A program made the position numbers and the translations under genes. Source: Ectobius pallidus (lineage: Eukaryota; Arthropoda; Insecta; Blattodea; Ectobiidae). Taken from it: DNA of 64,000 nt. Each line of letters starts with the position of its first letter. Position 1 is the stretch's first letter. The stretch spans positions 8,944,366-9,008,365 of the forward strand of contig CAXKWD010000011.1 of assembly GCA_964059195.1 (NCBI GenBank). Direction: 5' to 3'. A model generated the notes under the pieces. It ran no database searches. It saw only the letters and a list, made by a program, of their open reading frames with translations, and was not told the DNA's origin. Below are positions 1 through 9,916 of the stretch, one piece after another.

Positions 1-28
1 AAGTAAGAATCAGCTTGAAAAATTTTAT

Positions 29-98
29 GTCATAACCGGGATTTGAACACGGATCTTCAGCTTAACGCGCTGATGCTCTACCATTGAGCTACCATGAC
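29..98 (-). tRNA. tRNA-like gene, array copy 1 (anticodon position reads GTT, Asn)
   Basis: Read on the minus strand, a 70-base cloverleaf can be drawn. It has a 7-bp acceptor stem (GTCATGG with TTATGAC, two G-U pairs), a 4-bp D stem (GCTC/GAGC), a 5-bp anticodon stem (TCAGC/GCTGA), a 4-base variable region, and a T arm with one U-C mismatch and a canonical TTCAAAT loop. The internal promoter fits: A box TAGCTCAATGG and B box TGTTCAAATCC. A T5 run at 18-22 of the plus strand could end Pol III transcription just 3' of the gene. The anticodon loop GCGTTAA puts GTT at 34-36 but has C at 33, where U is nearly invariant. That, and the tandem setting, leaves open a tRNA pseudogene or SINE-type head rather than a working tRNA-Asn. 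Confidence 0.6.
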
Positions 99-327
99 AA
101 CATGCCAGTACAACATCAAATTCCTCAACTGATTCAGAATACAAGGCAGACCACGGGAGGTTTCTCCATTGAGAACACACATCCAATGGTGTCCTACATT
201 TGTAGGTACTTTGAAGCCAAGTTATTATTTATATACTATTAATTAATTAAGTGGAGGGAAAGGAAATAGACATTAAATCCATGTCTGGGATATTAATACA
301 AGTAAGAATCAGCTTGAAAAATTTTAT

Positions 328-397
328 GTCATAACCGGGATTTGAACACGGATCTTCAGCTTAACGCGCTGATGCTCTACCATTGAGCTACCATGAC
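328..397 (-). tRNA. tRNA-like gene, array copy 2
   Basis: Same sequence as the copy at 29-98, in the next repeat unit; same A and B boxes, C33 and T5 terminator. Confidence 0.6.
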
Positions 398-626
398 AAC
401 ATGCCAGTACAACATCAAATTCCTCAACTGATTCAGAATACAAGGCAGACCACGGGAGGTTTCTCCATTGAGAACACACATCCAATGGTGTCCTACATTT
501 GTAGGTACTTTGAAGCCAAGTTATTATTTATATACTATTAATTAATTAAGTGGAGGGAAAGGAAATAGACATTAAATCCATGTCTGGGATATTAATACAA
601 GTAAGAATCAGCTTGAAAAATTTTAT

Positions 627-696
627 GTCATAACCGGGATTTGAACACGGATCTTCAGCTTAACGCGCTGATGCTCTACCATTGAGCTACCATGAC
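627..696 (-). tRNA. tRNA-like gene, array copy 3
   Basis: Same sequence as the copy at 29-98, in the third repeat unit. Confidence 0.6.
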
Positions 697-925
697 AACA
701 TGCCAGTACAACATCAAATTCCTCAACTGATTCAGAATACAAGGCAGACCACGGGAGGTTTCTCCATTGAGAACACACATCCAATGGTGTCCTACATTTG
801 TAGGTACTTTGAAGCCAAGTTATTATTTATATACTATTAATTAATTAAGTGGAGGGAAAGGAAATAGACATTAAATCCATGTCTGGGATATTAATACAAG
901 TAAGAATCAGCTTGAAAAATTTTAT

Positions 926-995
926 GTCATAACCGGGATTTGAACACGGATCTTCAGCTTAACGCGCTGATGCTCTACCATTGAGCTACCATGAC
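926..995 (-). tRNA. tRNA-like gene, array copy 4
   Basis: Same sequence as the copy at 29-98, in the fourth repeat unit. Confidence 0.6.
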
Positions 996-1224
996 AACAT
1001 GCCAGTACAACATCAAATTCCTCAACTGATTCAGAATACAAGGCAGACCACGGGAGGTTTCTCCATTGAGAACACACATCCAATGGTGTCCTACATTTGT
1101 AGGTACTTTGAAGCCAAGTTATTATTTATATACTATTAATTAATTAAGTGGAGGGAAAGGAAATAGACATTAAATCCATGTCTGGGATATTAATACAAGT
1201 AAGAATCAGCTTGAAAAATTTTAT

Positions 1225-1294
1225 GTCATAACCGGGATTTGAACACGGATCTTCAGCTTAACGCGCTGATGCTCTACCATTGAGCTACCATGAC
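1225..1294 (-). tRNA. tRNA-like gene, array copy 5
   Basis: Same sequence as the copy at 29-98, in the fifth repeat unit. Confidence 0.6.
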
Positions 1295-1523
1295 AACATG
1301 CCAGTACAACATCAAATTCCTCAACTGATTCAGAATACAAGGCAGACCACGGGAGGTTTCTCCATTGAGAACACACATCCAATGGTGTCCTACATTTGTA
1401 GGTACTTTGAAGCCAAGTTATTATTTATATACTATTAATTAATTAAGTGGAGGGAAAGGAAATAGACATTAAATCCATGTCTGGGATATTAATACAAGTA
1501 AGAATCAGCTTGAAAAATTTTAT

Positions 1524-1593
1524 GTCATAACCGGGATTTGAACACGGATCTTCAGCTTAACGCGCTGATGCTCTACCATTGAGCTACCATGAC
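1524..1593 (-). tRNA. tRNA-like gene, array copy 6
   Basis: Same sequence as the copy at 29-98, in the sixth repeat unit. Confidence 0.6.
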
Positions 1594-1822
1594 AACATGC
1601 CAGTACAACATCAAATTCCTCAACTGATTCAGAATACAAGGCAGACCACGGGAGGTTTCTCCATTGAGAACACACATCCAATGGTGTCCTACATTTGTAG
1701 GTACTTTGAAGCCAAGTTATTATTTATATACTATTAATTAATTAAGTGGAGGGAAAGGAAATAGACATTAAATCCATGTCTGGGATATTAATACAAGTAA
1801 GAATCAGCTTGAAAAATTTTAT

Positions 1823-1892
1823 GTCATAACCGGGATTTGAACACGGATCTTCAGCTTAACGCGCTGATGCTCTACCATTGAGCTACCATGAC
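1823..1892 (-). tRNA. tRNA-like gene, array copy 7
   Basis: Same sequence as the copy at 29-98, in the seventh repeat unit. Confidence 0.6.
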
Positions 1893-2121
1893 AACATGCC
1901 AGTACAACATCAAATTCCTCAACTGATTCAGAATACAAGGCAGACCACGGGAGGTTTCTCCATTGAGAACACACATCCAATGGTGTCCTACATTTGTAGG
2001 TACTTTGAAGCCAAGTTATTATTTATATACTATTAATTAATTAAGTGGAGGGAAAGGAAATAGACATTAAATCCATGTCTGGGATATTAATACAAGTAAG
2101 AATCAGCTTGAAAAATTTTAT

Positions 2122-2191
2122 GTCATAACCGGGATTTGAACACGGATCTTCAGCTTAACGCGCTGATGCTCTACCATTGAGCTACCATGAC
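2122..2191 (-). tRNA. tRNA-like gene, array copy 8 (last, in the truncated unit)
   Basis: Same sequence as the copy at 29-98. The unit holding it is cut at 2237, so upstream spacer (to the right on the plus strand) is replaced by unique DNA after 46 bases. If upstream spacer matters for expression, this copy would differ from the rest. Confidence 0.6.
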
Positions 2192-2558
2192 AACATGCCA
2201 GTACAACATCAAATTCCTCAACTGATTCAGAATACAATACCTCTGATTTTATTTTATGTTCTTTATTTGTAGGATAAGGTGGTATCATATTTCCTTCTTT
2301 TGGCTACACTTTTGCAGATTCTGACTTGAGAATCCCACTAGTAATTTTAATAGTACTGTACCATGGAAGCAAATGGAGAAAAAGTTTTATATTTTGAACC
2401 CAGCCATGCCATTGTGATGCCTTATTCATGTGAACATGCATCGCCCCTCAATGTTATCAATCTGTTCTATGTCGTGCTGTGTGCCAGGCACTTACTTATC
2501 AGTTGTAATAATTCTTCACTTTTGAGAACACAATAGCAAATTTGATAGTTATTGTAGG

Positions 2559-2868
2559 AACTTCCCAGATGAAACGATTTCTTCTCTGCAAGCAAGTTAT
2601 TTCGACATGTTTAAAAAGATGAAAGTTCTAGAAACTAAACTGCAACTTTTGTATCATAACAGTGAATATCAGAATGTGCCGATTAAGAAAGTTCTAGAAC
2701 TTCTTTCTGACAGTAGTGTCTGCTATGATGTGTTGGAAGAACTATACAAAGTATTTTCCCTCATTTGAACACTTATCATCTACCAGCATCTCAGTTGAAA
2801 GAGTTTCTCTTGCTTAAAGAGAATAAAAGTATATCAAAGAAACACAGAAGAGGTCATCAGCGCTAGGG
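2559..2868 (+). pseudogene. hAT transposase C-terminal (dimerisation domain) remnant
   Basis: One frame from 2559 reads about 70 residues, including SYFDMFKKMKVLETKLQLLY and ELYKVFSLI, before a TGA. In a shifted frame the sequence continues with FSCLKRIKVYQRN, close to the SFSCLKRIKTYLRN block of hAT dimerisation domains. The stop and frame change show it is dead. No zinc finger or catalytic part is visible upstream, so only the 3' end is here. The assignment rests on motif memory. Confidence 0.55.
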
Positions 2869-3217
2869 AATATATTACTCCAAAAATAAATTTTGTACAA
2901 AATATGGACTCACAGCCCTTCCAGAACGACGTTATTGACCGCAGCCTTGAAGGAGAGGAGGATCAACTTGACATACAAAAGGATAGGTAAGCAATTAAAT
3001 ATAATATATAATGTACATTAATAGCGTGGATAAGTAATGCAGCCACCTTCTTCCCTTGGGAGGAGAACTTTGGGCTTATTTGTACTGTTGCATTTACATG
3101 AACTTTGCAAACCTTGATTTGTGCTTACCTACGTTGACAATCACGAGCCGTTACAGCTGTGGCAGGTAGAAATTTTGAACTTGGTTGCTCTCTATATGTG
3201 TGTCGAAGTTCATCATC

Positions 3218-3218
3218 A

Positions 3219-3265
<47 letters not shown>

Positions 3266-3290
3266 GTTGTTGTTGTTGTTGTTATTGTTG
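3218..3290 (+). repeat. (ATT)n/(GTT)n microsatellite
   Basis: Uninterrupted ATT triplets followed by GTT triplets and a short GT run. The open frames across it (poly-Tyr, poly-Leu, poly-Asn) are products of the triplet repeat, not genes. Confidence 0.95.
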
Positions 3291-3859
3291 TTGTTTTTGT
3301 GTGTGTGTGTGTTTTTGAATAGTGATATTCTCCTATGCCTTAAGATCTGATGGCTATTGAACACTTTTTAGTAATTTTGTTTCTTGACTTGCAGCCGTCA
3401 TCTAAAAATAAGCTGCTACTGCTGATTTCTCAGACTGTTGGTATTTTGTGTGCCTAAAATGTTCTTTCTTATTTTTAAATTCCTCTTTATTTTCCCAATT
3501 TAAATTCTGTCACAATCATAACATATTTGATAAACTTGTGCTCTGATGTTCTTGTGTGATATATATGGTAGTCTGAATTCAATTTAAAGCTTTCTTTGAT
3601 TCTATGAATAAAGAGACAGTTTCTAAAATACACACACAGGGGAGTGGTATAATTTGTAATTCTTTAATGATAATTTTTCTTGTGATCTTAAGGGTACTTG
3701 TTTCATAATTTGTATGACTTTTTACCTGCAGTCTAAACAAATCCAGTGATCTACTCGACTTGCCCCATATAGGAATGCCATGCTGAATTTGGGAGTGGAT
3801 GTGGGGAAAATATATCAATCTGTTTGGGTTATTTTACTTAGGATTCTCAATGCATATAA

Positions 3860-4237
3860 TTATATATCACTTATTTTAGCTACAGTTTTTTCAATATGAA
3901 CATTCCTGAATGAAGTAAAGTTGATCCAGACACCCAAAACTTTAGTACACTGAACTTCAGTCACGTTCTGATTACAGACCTGAATCTGCATTGGAAAAAA
4001 GCTAAAATGCTTGAACATTATATAGACAGTTTTGTTTATATTCAGTTGTAACTTGATGCCTTGGAGCCAGTGGTGGAGACAAGCGTTGTTTATGTTTATT
4101 TTATTTTGTAATTCGTTTTTGTTTTCATGGCAATCATCTGCGAATAGAAAATTCTTTGAGAAGGGTAAATGATTTGGGAAGTCATTAATGAAAACTAGAA
4201 ATGTATTGGGCCTGGAATTGAGCCCTGGGGACACCAT
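3860..4237 (-). pseudogene. Non-LTR retrotransposon reverse-transcriptase fragment
   Basis: The minus-strand frame of 125 residues contains FLVFINDFPNHLPFSKN and LFADDCHENKNE, which match the palm region of LINE reverse transcriptases ending in the catalytic FADD box. It then runs into a thumb-like stretch with LNINKT and TKVLGVWI. The family's usual QGS.LGP..F block just upstream is eroded. It is a fragment with no endonuclease and no 3' end. A plus-strand LINE C-terminal fragment of similar type lies 500 bases further on. Confidence 0.7.
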
Positions 4238-4416
4238 GCTTTATATAGGAAATTGCTGAGTGTACCAAATCATCTCTACAGACTGCTAAACAGTGGCTAA
4301 GTAAGGCATTTTATAGTATAAATGAGTGACGAGACAAATCTAGTTGACCTAGTGTTTTAACATTTTTATATTGATGTCTATTACTTTGTATAAATTTAAT
4401 GACAGATGAATAAATG

Positions 4417-4607
4417 TTCTTATTGCTCACTTTTGTAATTTAAATATTTTTTTCTATGGGTAGAGTTGCCCCAGAATATGATTCCATACTTCATTGCACA
4501 TGTTCTATTTTGCAAATTTCCATTCCGTAATGAAGTATTGAATCATATTCTGGGGCAACTCTACCCATAGGAAAAAATATTTAAATTACAAAAATGAGGA
4601 ATAAGAA
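4417..4607. mobile_element. Palindromic MITE-like element with 79-bp arms
   Basis: Arms at 4417-4495 and 4529-4607 are reverse complements with only a few mismatches, around a 33-base spacer. The transcript would fold into a hairpin of nearly 80 bp. There is no coding capacity. The termini do not match a superfamily I know. Confidence 0.8.
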
Positions 4608-4734
4608 TAATATGTGGAAAAAAAAAAAGTTGTGTAAACCACTCTTTGAAAAATTTAAAGTACTCACTTTCACAGGGGAATATATACTGTCATGCGTTAT
4701 GTGATAGTAATATTGACAGATTCAAACTAATAGC

Positions 4735-4985
4735 AGTGTTCATGGATGTACTACTAGAAACTTGAATGATTTTACATAGCCCGGTTAATTCGTTGAAACT
4801 CTTCCAGAATGGCGCTTATTACTCTACAATACAGATATACAATAAGTTTCCAAACAACATTAAATTATTATGTATTCAAAAATAAAAGCAAATCTTCCAA
4901 AGGATCTCTCAAGAAAATTTTAATGACACTCACCTTCTACAATATGGATGAATATTTCCAGCTTGAATAAGGTTACAGTGTAGTA
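4735..4985 (+). pseudogene. LINE reverse-transcriptase C-terminal fragment
   Basis: Plus-strand pieces in shifting frames read VHGCTTRNLNDF, then LYNTDIQ, then FKNKSKSSKGSLKKIL, then TFYNMDEYFQL. This is the typical end of LINE polyproteins, of the form Y.TRN...LP, F...K..LK..L and FYS.DEF. It is heavily frameshifted. It faces the minus-strand fragment at 3860-4237, so the two do not form one collinear copy. Confidence 0.5.
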
Positions 4986-5189
4986 TATTATGTATTATTA
5001 CATGCAGGGTTCAAATCAAACATTTTGACGAGGAGCAAAATTAAACATGGGTCCAAATTTATCCATATTATTAACCAGAACTTCTGTAAGACATACTCAA
5101 CAAACTACCATGGAACACCAATCACTACTGCACTCATTGTCATAGCAGACATTCTTTAACTGTATTGTTGCCAGCAAAAAGGAACAAAC

Positions 5190-5715
5190 ACAAAGCAGTA
5201 ATATAAACCCAAACACCAAAGCATGGAATGGAAACACCCTGCGTCTCCAGTGAAGAACGAATTCAAGAGTCAGCCCTCTGCATTAAAAGTGATGCTCACA
5301 CTTTCCTGGGACCCACATTACTTGGAAAAGGGCTCAACAATACACTGCATGTTACAGTGAGATGTTGAGAATGAGCTGAAGCCTGCAATTCAAACCAAAC
5401 ATCAAGGCCTATTGTCAAAAGGAGTTGTTTTGTTGCATGACAATCCGTGCCCACATACTGCTGCCCAGACTCCTCAAACCATTGTGAAACTGGGTTTTGA
5501 GGTGTTAAGAGTATCTTGCATGCAGTCCGATCTTGCCCCGTCAGATTTCCATCTTTTGGCCCACCAAAAGTCAATTCATCACAGACCATGAACTGAAGGA
5601 AGCGGTGCATACGTGGCTTGATACTCAGCCAGAAAGCTTTTTTTCTGTGGGCATCAGGAAGCTTGTGCAACAATGAATCAAGTGCATTGAGAAGCAAGGG
5701 CTATGTTGAATAATG
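5190..5715 (+). pseudogene. mariner-type transposase fragment (C-terminal half)
   Basis: Plus-strand frames give FLEKGST-like text, then ELKPAIQTKHQGLLSKG, VVLLHDNPCPHTAAQT, a degenerate SDLAPSDFHLL block, a KLFFCGHQE-like stretch and a terminal EAR tail. HDN and SDLAPSDFHL are the second and third catalytic-aspartate regions of D,D34D mariner transposases. The helix-turn-helix N-terminus is missing, and stops and frameshifts occur from about 5590, so it cannot encode a working enzyme. Confidence 0.8.
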
Positions 5716-5820
5716 AGGTAATTGAAAGTTTTGTATTGTTGTTGCATTCAATTTAAAAAGGAGAGTGCGGATACTTATCGATCATCATCAGTGAAAAAAT
5801 GTAGAAAGTTAAAATCATTG

Positions 5821-5916
5821 CCACATCAAACCAACATGGTGTGCAGTATTCAGCTGTGTTGGCTAGCTCTGAACTGCCTTGGACAACCACATATCATACA
5901 TGTTGGTTTGATGTGG
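5821..5916. repeat. Short hairpin with perfect 18-bp arms
   Basis: CCACATCAAACCAACATG at 5821-5838 is exactly reverse-complemented at 5899-5916. It could be a small MITE or a fold-back remnant linked to the mariner fragment just upstream. Confidence 0.75.
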
Positions 5917-5929
5917 CCTTAATTGTAAC

Positions 5930-5958
5930 TTTATTATTATTATTATTATTATTATTTA
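5930..5958 (+). repeat. (ATT)n microsatellite
   Basis: About nine consecutive TTA/ATT triplets, followed by an A/T-rich tract. Confidence 0.85.
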
Positions 5959-7112
5959 TTTTTTATTTATTTTTACTTTGGATGACCACAGGTGGGCCAA
6001 AATATATTTGAATTTTATTATTTTAAAACTTTTATATTGACAAGGAGAAGTACTGCATTTTACTTTCAGACAAGTCAATATGGATCTATTTTATCAACAT
6101 TTTAATATGGTTTATGTTATTTCCTAAATAGGGTAATTTAATAATTATTTTATTGTAATTTTAACTAGAAAGATACTTGTAAGGAACAAACTGTTCATAT
6201 GTCGTGCGTAAACACTGTGATTGCAGCCAGTAATGATCTCTTTGCATGATATTCGTATAATCTCTGGAACAGGGATTGCAATTAGTAAAATGTGGATGCA
6301 GAATACTAGAATGTATTTACGTGGACTGTGGAGGTCTTATTAAAACTACAACTAAGTGTAGGTTATGAATTTTCTTAATAATATAAGGTAAATAAATAAA
6401 TTTTATATTTTAAGTGTTTATTAAACAGTAGCAGTTAGTCAGCTAACAAATGTTTATATGACAGTATGTGTCATCAACAATATTTGTCGTGAAATAAGTG
6501 TTCCAATTTCCTTATCAGTTGTATGGGTTAACCTAAATTTCGAGAAGAAAGTTTTCTCGTCCGCAATTGTGTGTCCATGTATAGAAATCGTGTGGTTTGA
6601 AAGGGTACAATATTGTGAAGTGTATACGTAAATAATCTGGTTACCGTTTTTTTGCGTGAAGTTTATATTCCATTTTATTTGGCGGAGATTGGGAAGATCT
6701 AATCAGCTGACCAGCTGAGCTAGGTCACCCTTTAAGGTGTTTTGATTTTTCTTTTCCTATCATTAGTAACCTTCTTTTGCCCCATGAAAGGCATGTTAAA
6801 AAACCAAAAAGCCATAGCAAAATTATTTGGTAGGTAGGCCAATTTATTTAAAAACAATTAATGATAAAACGCGTTTTTAAAGCAAAAAGTGAAAGTTCTA
6901 GTATAATATTAATCAAATTGTTAATTTAAGGACATAGAATATTTAAGAGATTTTCCTAGTCAGGAACCGTAAATTTTGCATAAACCGCAAGAGGTTTAGG
7001 CAGGTTTATTTGGATGGGTTCAACTTTGGAATATATCCCTTCAAAAAAAGTTGCAGTTTCCTGCATTGTAGTCCTAAAGAATAAACCGTATATAAATTAT
7101 TAGGTTATGTAA
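5959..7112. other. No gene seen
   Basis: AT-rich non-coding sequence with no open frame of note and no recognised repeat. A short palindromic patch near 6700 (AATCAGCTGACCAGCTGAGC) is the only local structure I noticed. Confidence 0.6.
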
Positions 7113-7120
7113 TGTACTAG

Positions 7121-7785
7121 GGGAAAAGATAGTTTTAAGTCGCCCCCTAGGCTCCACCCATTCAACTCACTAATGGGAACTGCCTGGGAAGGAGGGTTTA
7201 GGGTGGGGAGTAACTATAAACTGAGACTTCTAGTGGCTGCCATTGGAAGCACTATTATCAACACCATCTAGTACCGTAGCAAGAAGATTTTTCTCCTTCT
7301 CTTCTTGTCTTCCTCTTTCTTCCCTTTCTCTCACTTTATCTTCTCTCTACCCATCTATTTGGGACCTATTCCTAATCGTAAATTTTCACATCAAGCGGTA
7401 GGCTATTTAAACCGAGGTTGCTGGATTTGTAACTAGTAACCTTAACCACTAGCCACAAGTGATTGGAGCGATGAAATGAAAATTCATCTATTTAGGTTTA
7501 GAGAGCTTAAATACATGAAATGAGAAATAGCGAATTTACCAACGAAAATTTATAATGTGAAATATTTTGGTACAAGGTACATTTTTGTATTGTAGTAATT
7601 AGCGCATATGATTTGGTACAAGGGTAGGCCTACAACAGTGAGCTCCAGTGCCGGCATTAAGCAGCTTGATAACCATGGTGAAGGCTAGGAAAAGTAGGGG
7701 AAGTGGACTGGTGCCATGGCGGTGCACTGGAAAGCGGGTGAGAATAGGCAGAGCTTACCATGGCGACTTAAAACTATCTTTTCCC
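7121..7785. mobile_element. 665-bp TIR element (hAT-like, non-autonomous) with embedded tRNA-like core, copy A
   Basis: Perfect 24-bp inverted termini (7121-7144 and 7762-7785, starting GGGAAAAGATAGTTTTAAG) are flanked by an 8-bp direct repeat with one mismatch (TGTACTAG at 7113-7120, TGTACGAG at 7786-7793). An 8-bp target duplication fits hAT-type transposition. Inside, on the minus strand around 7375-7480, lie Pol III-like boxes (A: GGCTAGTGGTTAAGG; B: GGTTTAAATAGCC) followed by a GGAATAGGTCCC segment. A second, inverted and diverged copy sits at 49682-50603 with the same internal order, so the tRNA-like core travels with the element. Confidence 0.8.
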
Positions 7786-7845
7786 TGTACGAGTACAGGG
7801 AACAATGTGTTGCAGTAATAATATGGTGTACCATGTATTGTATAA

Positions 7846-7847
<2 letters not shown>

Positions 7848-7891
<44 letters not shown>

Positions 7892-7932
7892 TACCATTAT
7901 TATTATTGTTGTTATTATTATTATTGTTATTA
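7848..7932 (+). repeat. (ATT)n microsatellite
   Basis: About fourteen perfect ATT triplets, then a degenerate ATT/GTT stretch. It generates poly-Leu and poly-Asn open frames on both strands, which are not genes. Confidence 0.95.
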
Positions 7933-8154
7933 ACATTTTTTTTATTTTTCAGTCTGTCATAAGAGAGGGAATAAATCAAAAGATAGATATAGATAACACC
8001 TGTAATAAGATTATAATGTTGACATGTAGCCTAAATAATTTAACTTAGACCAATGGAAGGACTCACCCACGTTTCTTAAGGTCATTGGACTGTCAAAATT
8101 TGCAGGGGTGAAACTGACGTAGCTTATGTAGGCTACTATACAGGTTGGAAAATA

Positions 8155-8985
8155 CCATGGCACATGTGAGCCAGCCAGTCGGGTCCAAAGTCTGTGTTGC
8201 CTGCTGTACTGAATACTTCAATACATCTATAGTGAGTCCCACGCAAGAGTTGGCCAATGACGCGGGTTTCTATGTCGCGGCGGGCACAGCTCCAACTCCC
8301 GAGCGATCGGGTGAAATATCTACGCTAATAAAGCCGCGATGGGTGTAATGATTCAGATTCTCACATTTACCGTTAGAATTACAATGATGATAACCCCGTA
8401 CCTCATCACAAGAGATGTTGGAAATGTTCTTTTCTTGCATACGCACAACACTGGCACCTTTTTATGGAATTTTCTTTCACGCGCGTAAGTTCAGCTTCCG
8501 AGACAGAATTAATTTCTCCTGTGATACTGTATTTAAGTTCTTCTAACAATAGCCTATGTGACTATTATTTATGGGGTAACTTTAAAAATAAAGTGTATAG
8601 GTCAATTCCACACACATTAGAACATTAGAAGAGAAATTAACTTTATCTCGGAAGCTGAACTTATGCGCGTGAAAGAAAATTCCCTAAAATGGTGCCAGTG
8701 TTGTGCATATGCAAGAGGGAAACATTTTCAACATCTCTTGTGATGAGGTGTGTGGTTATTTTCATTGTAATCTTAACTGTATTTCTGAGTACCTGAATCA
8801 TTACACCAATCGCGGCTTTATAAGCGTAGATATTTCACCCGATCGCCCGGGATTTGGAGTTGTGTCCGCCACGACACTGATACCCGTGTCATTAGCCAAC
8901 TCTTGCGTGGGACTCACTGTATAAGCGATGCAGTGGTTGGTAGCCACATACATAGCAGCATCTTCCATGTGCCATTAAATATTCC
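8155..8985. mobile_element. Fold-back element with long imperfect inverted arms
   Basis: The segment from about 8226 to 8518 is repeated in reverse complement at about 8635-8925, with many substitutions. Shared blocks include AGTGAGTCCCACGCAAGAG, the CCCGATCGC region and GAAGCTGAACTTA. Weaker similarity continues outward to the ATGGCACATG motifs at both ends. The middle (about 8520-8630) is unique. The open frames of 67 and 73 residues lie in opposite arms and reflect the palindrome. The arms are GC-richer than their surroundings. Confidence 0.75.
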
Positions 8986-9650
8986 AATACCTTTAGCCAG
9001 AATAAACCTTTTTAATTTTTTTTCTGTTTTTCCTGTAGGGTTCCATTAATCAATATTTCTTACTCATAATGTTTTTGAAGTCTACTGACCTGTGATCAAC
9101 ACCTGTTCGCAAAAAGATTTAATACCTGTTGTTTTACAATACCTCAACACTGTCATCTTCACAATTAGAAAGCTACGGCTAAACTAAGGGACGAATGTGT
9201 TTTATTGTTTAAAAGAGAAGTTAGGGTATGCCACCCCTCTCGAACAAGGTCATCTTGTTAGCTGGGAACAGTACCGTATCATGATTTTTTAACTTCAAAA
9301 TTAAACAAACAGAAAATTTAAAATAACTTAGTTTTTTCCCCCCTCCATGGACTATGCTGGTCTTTATTCCAAGCTTTCCAAGGAGAAACTTTATACGAAT
9401 GTATTGTTTGATTAGAATTCAACTAAAGTTTTCTTTTCCTCAAGATGTTACCCATAAGAAAACAGGAAACATAAGCAGTCATTTGTTCCAATTCAGAAGA
9501 GAAGATGACTCAGAGAGAACTTAGCACACAAGATGTGATAGGCAGATATTGTTTGAAAATCCTGTACAGTTTGAAGAGGCAAAAGAGAAGAGAGGCAGAG
9601 TGTTATAACAAAGGAAGGCTTCTGGAGAAATAAAATAAACGTAAAGTTTT
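8986..9650. other. No gene seen
   Basis: Mixed-composition non-coding DNA with no convincing frame or repeat family. Confidence 0.5.
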
Positions 9651-9651
9651 C

Positions 9652-9916
9652 CCTTAGGGTTCCAGCTGGTTGGTGCTTCCAGATGTTCAGTCACTGGACA
9701 CGTGAAGGTGCAGCCTTAACGCACCGAGTGCCTTTATCCCAGGATTGCTCCCAATATTCATTTCTGTAAAGAGGCTGAGTCAACCCCAGGGCCATAGTGC
9801 CACCTGAAGGATTAGGCCAATTGAAAAATCCTGACTTAATCAAAGATCAAACCTGAAACCTTCCAGTTTGTAATGCAGTGCTTCGTTCAACTACACCACA
9901 GATGGTACAGGCAGAA
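9652..9916 (-). mobile_element. tRNA-derived SINE, family 1, minus orientation
   Basis: Its reverse complement runs from a tRNA-like head (GGTGTAGTTGAACGAAG) through a B-box-like TTTCAGGTTTGATC to a body shared with 11535-11831 and 44310-44590. Shared body blocks are CAATTGGCCTAATCCTTC, GGCACTATGGCCCTGGGG, GACTCAGCCTCT and GAGCAATCCTGGG. It is the most diverged of the three copies, and I could not find a clear target-site duplication. Confidence 0.75.

Larger units (their letters stand above)
1..2237. repeat. 299-bp tandem array containing tRNA-like genes (about 7.5 copies)
   Basis: The same 299-base unit recurs head to tail from the window edge to 2237, where the sequence turns abruptly unique after AATACAA. 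I see no differences between copies, and the period stays exactly 299 across all of them. Each unit has a 70-base tRNA-like gene on the minus strand and about 229 bases of AT-richer spacer. The array begins outside the window, so its total copy number is unknown. Lack of divergence means very recent expansion, strong homogenisation, or an assembly artefact. Confidence 0.97.

Noticed and set aside
1..2237. CRISPR-like array
   Set aside because: The whole 299-bp unit is repeated without unique spacers, and the DNA is clearly eukaryotic; it is a tandem satellite.
2904..2986. Possible short first exon MDSQPFQNDVIDRSLEGEED... followed by GTAAGC
   Set aside because: No matching downstream exon or family could be found, and it directly follows a dead hAT fragment; the donor alone is weak evidence.
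3121..3364. Poly-Tyr, poly-Leu and poly-Asn frames
   Set aside because: Direct translation of an ATT/GTT microsatellite in different frames and strands.
5296..5697. Minus-strand 133-residue open frame
   Set aside because: It is the antisense shadow of the plus-strand mariner transposase fragment.
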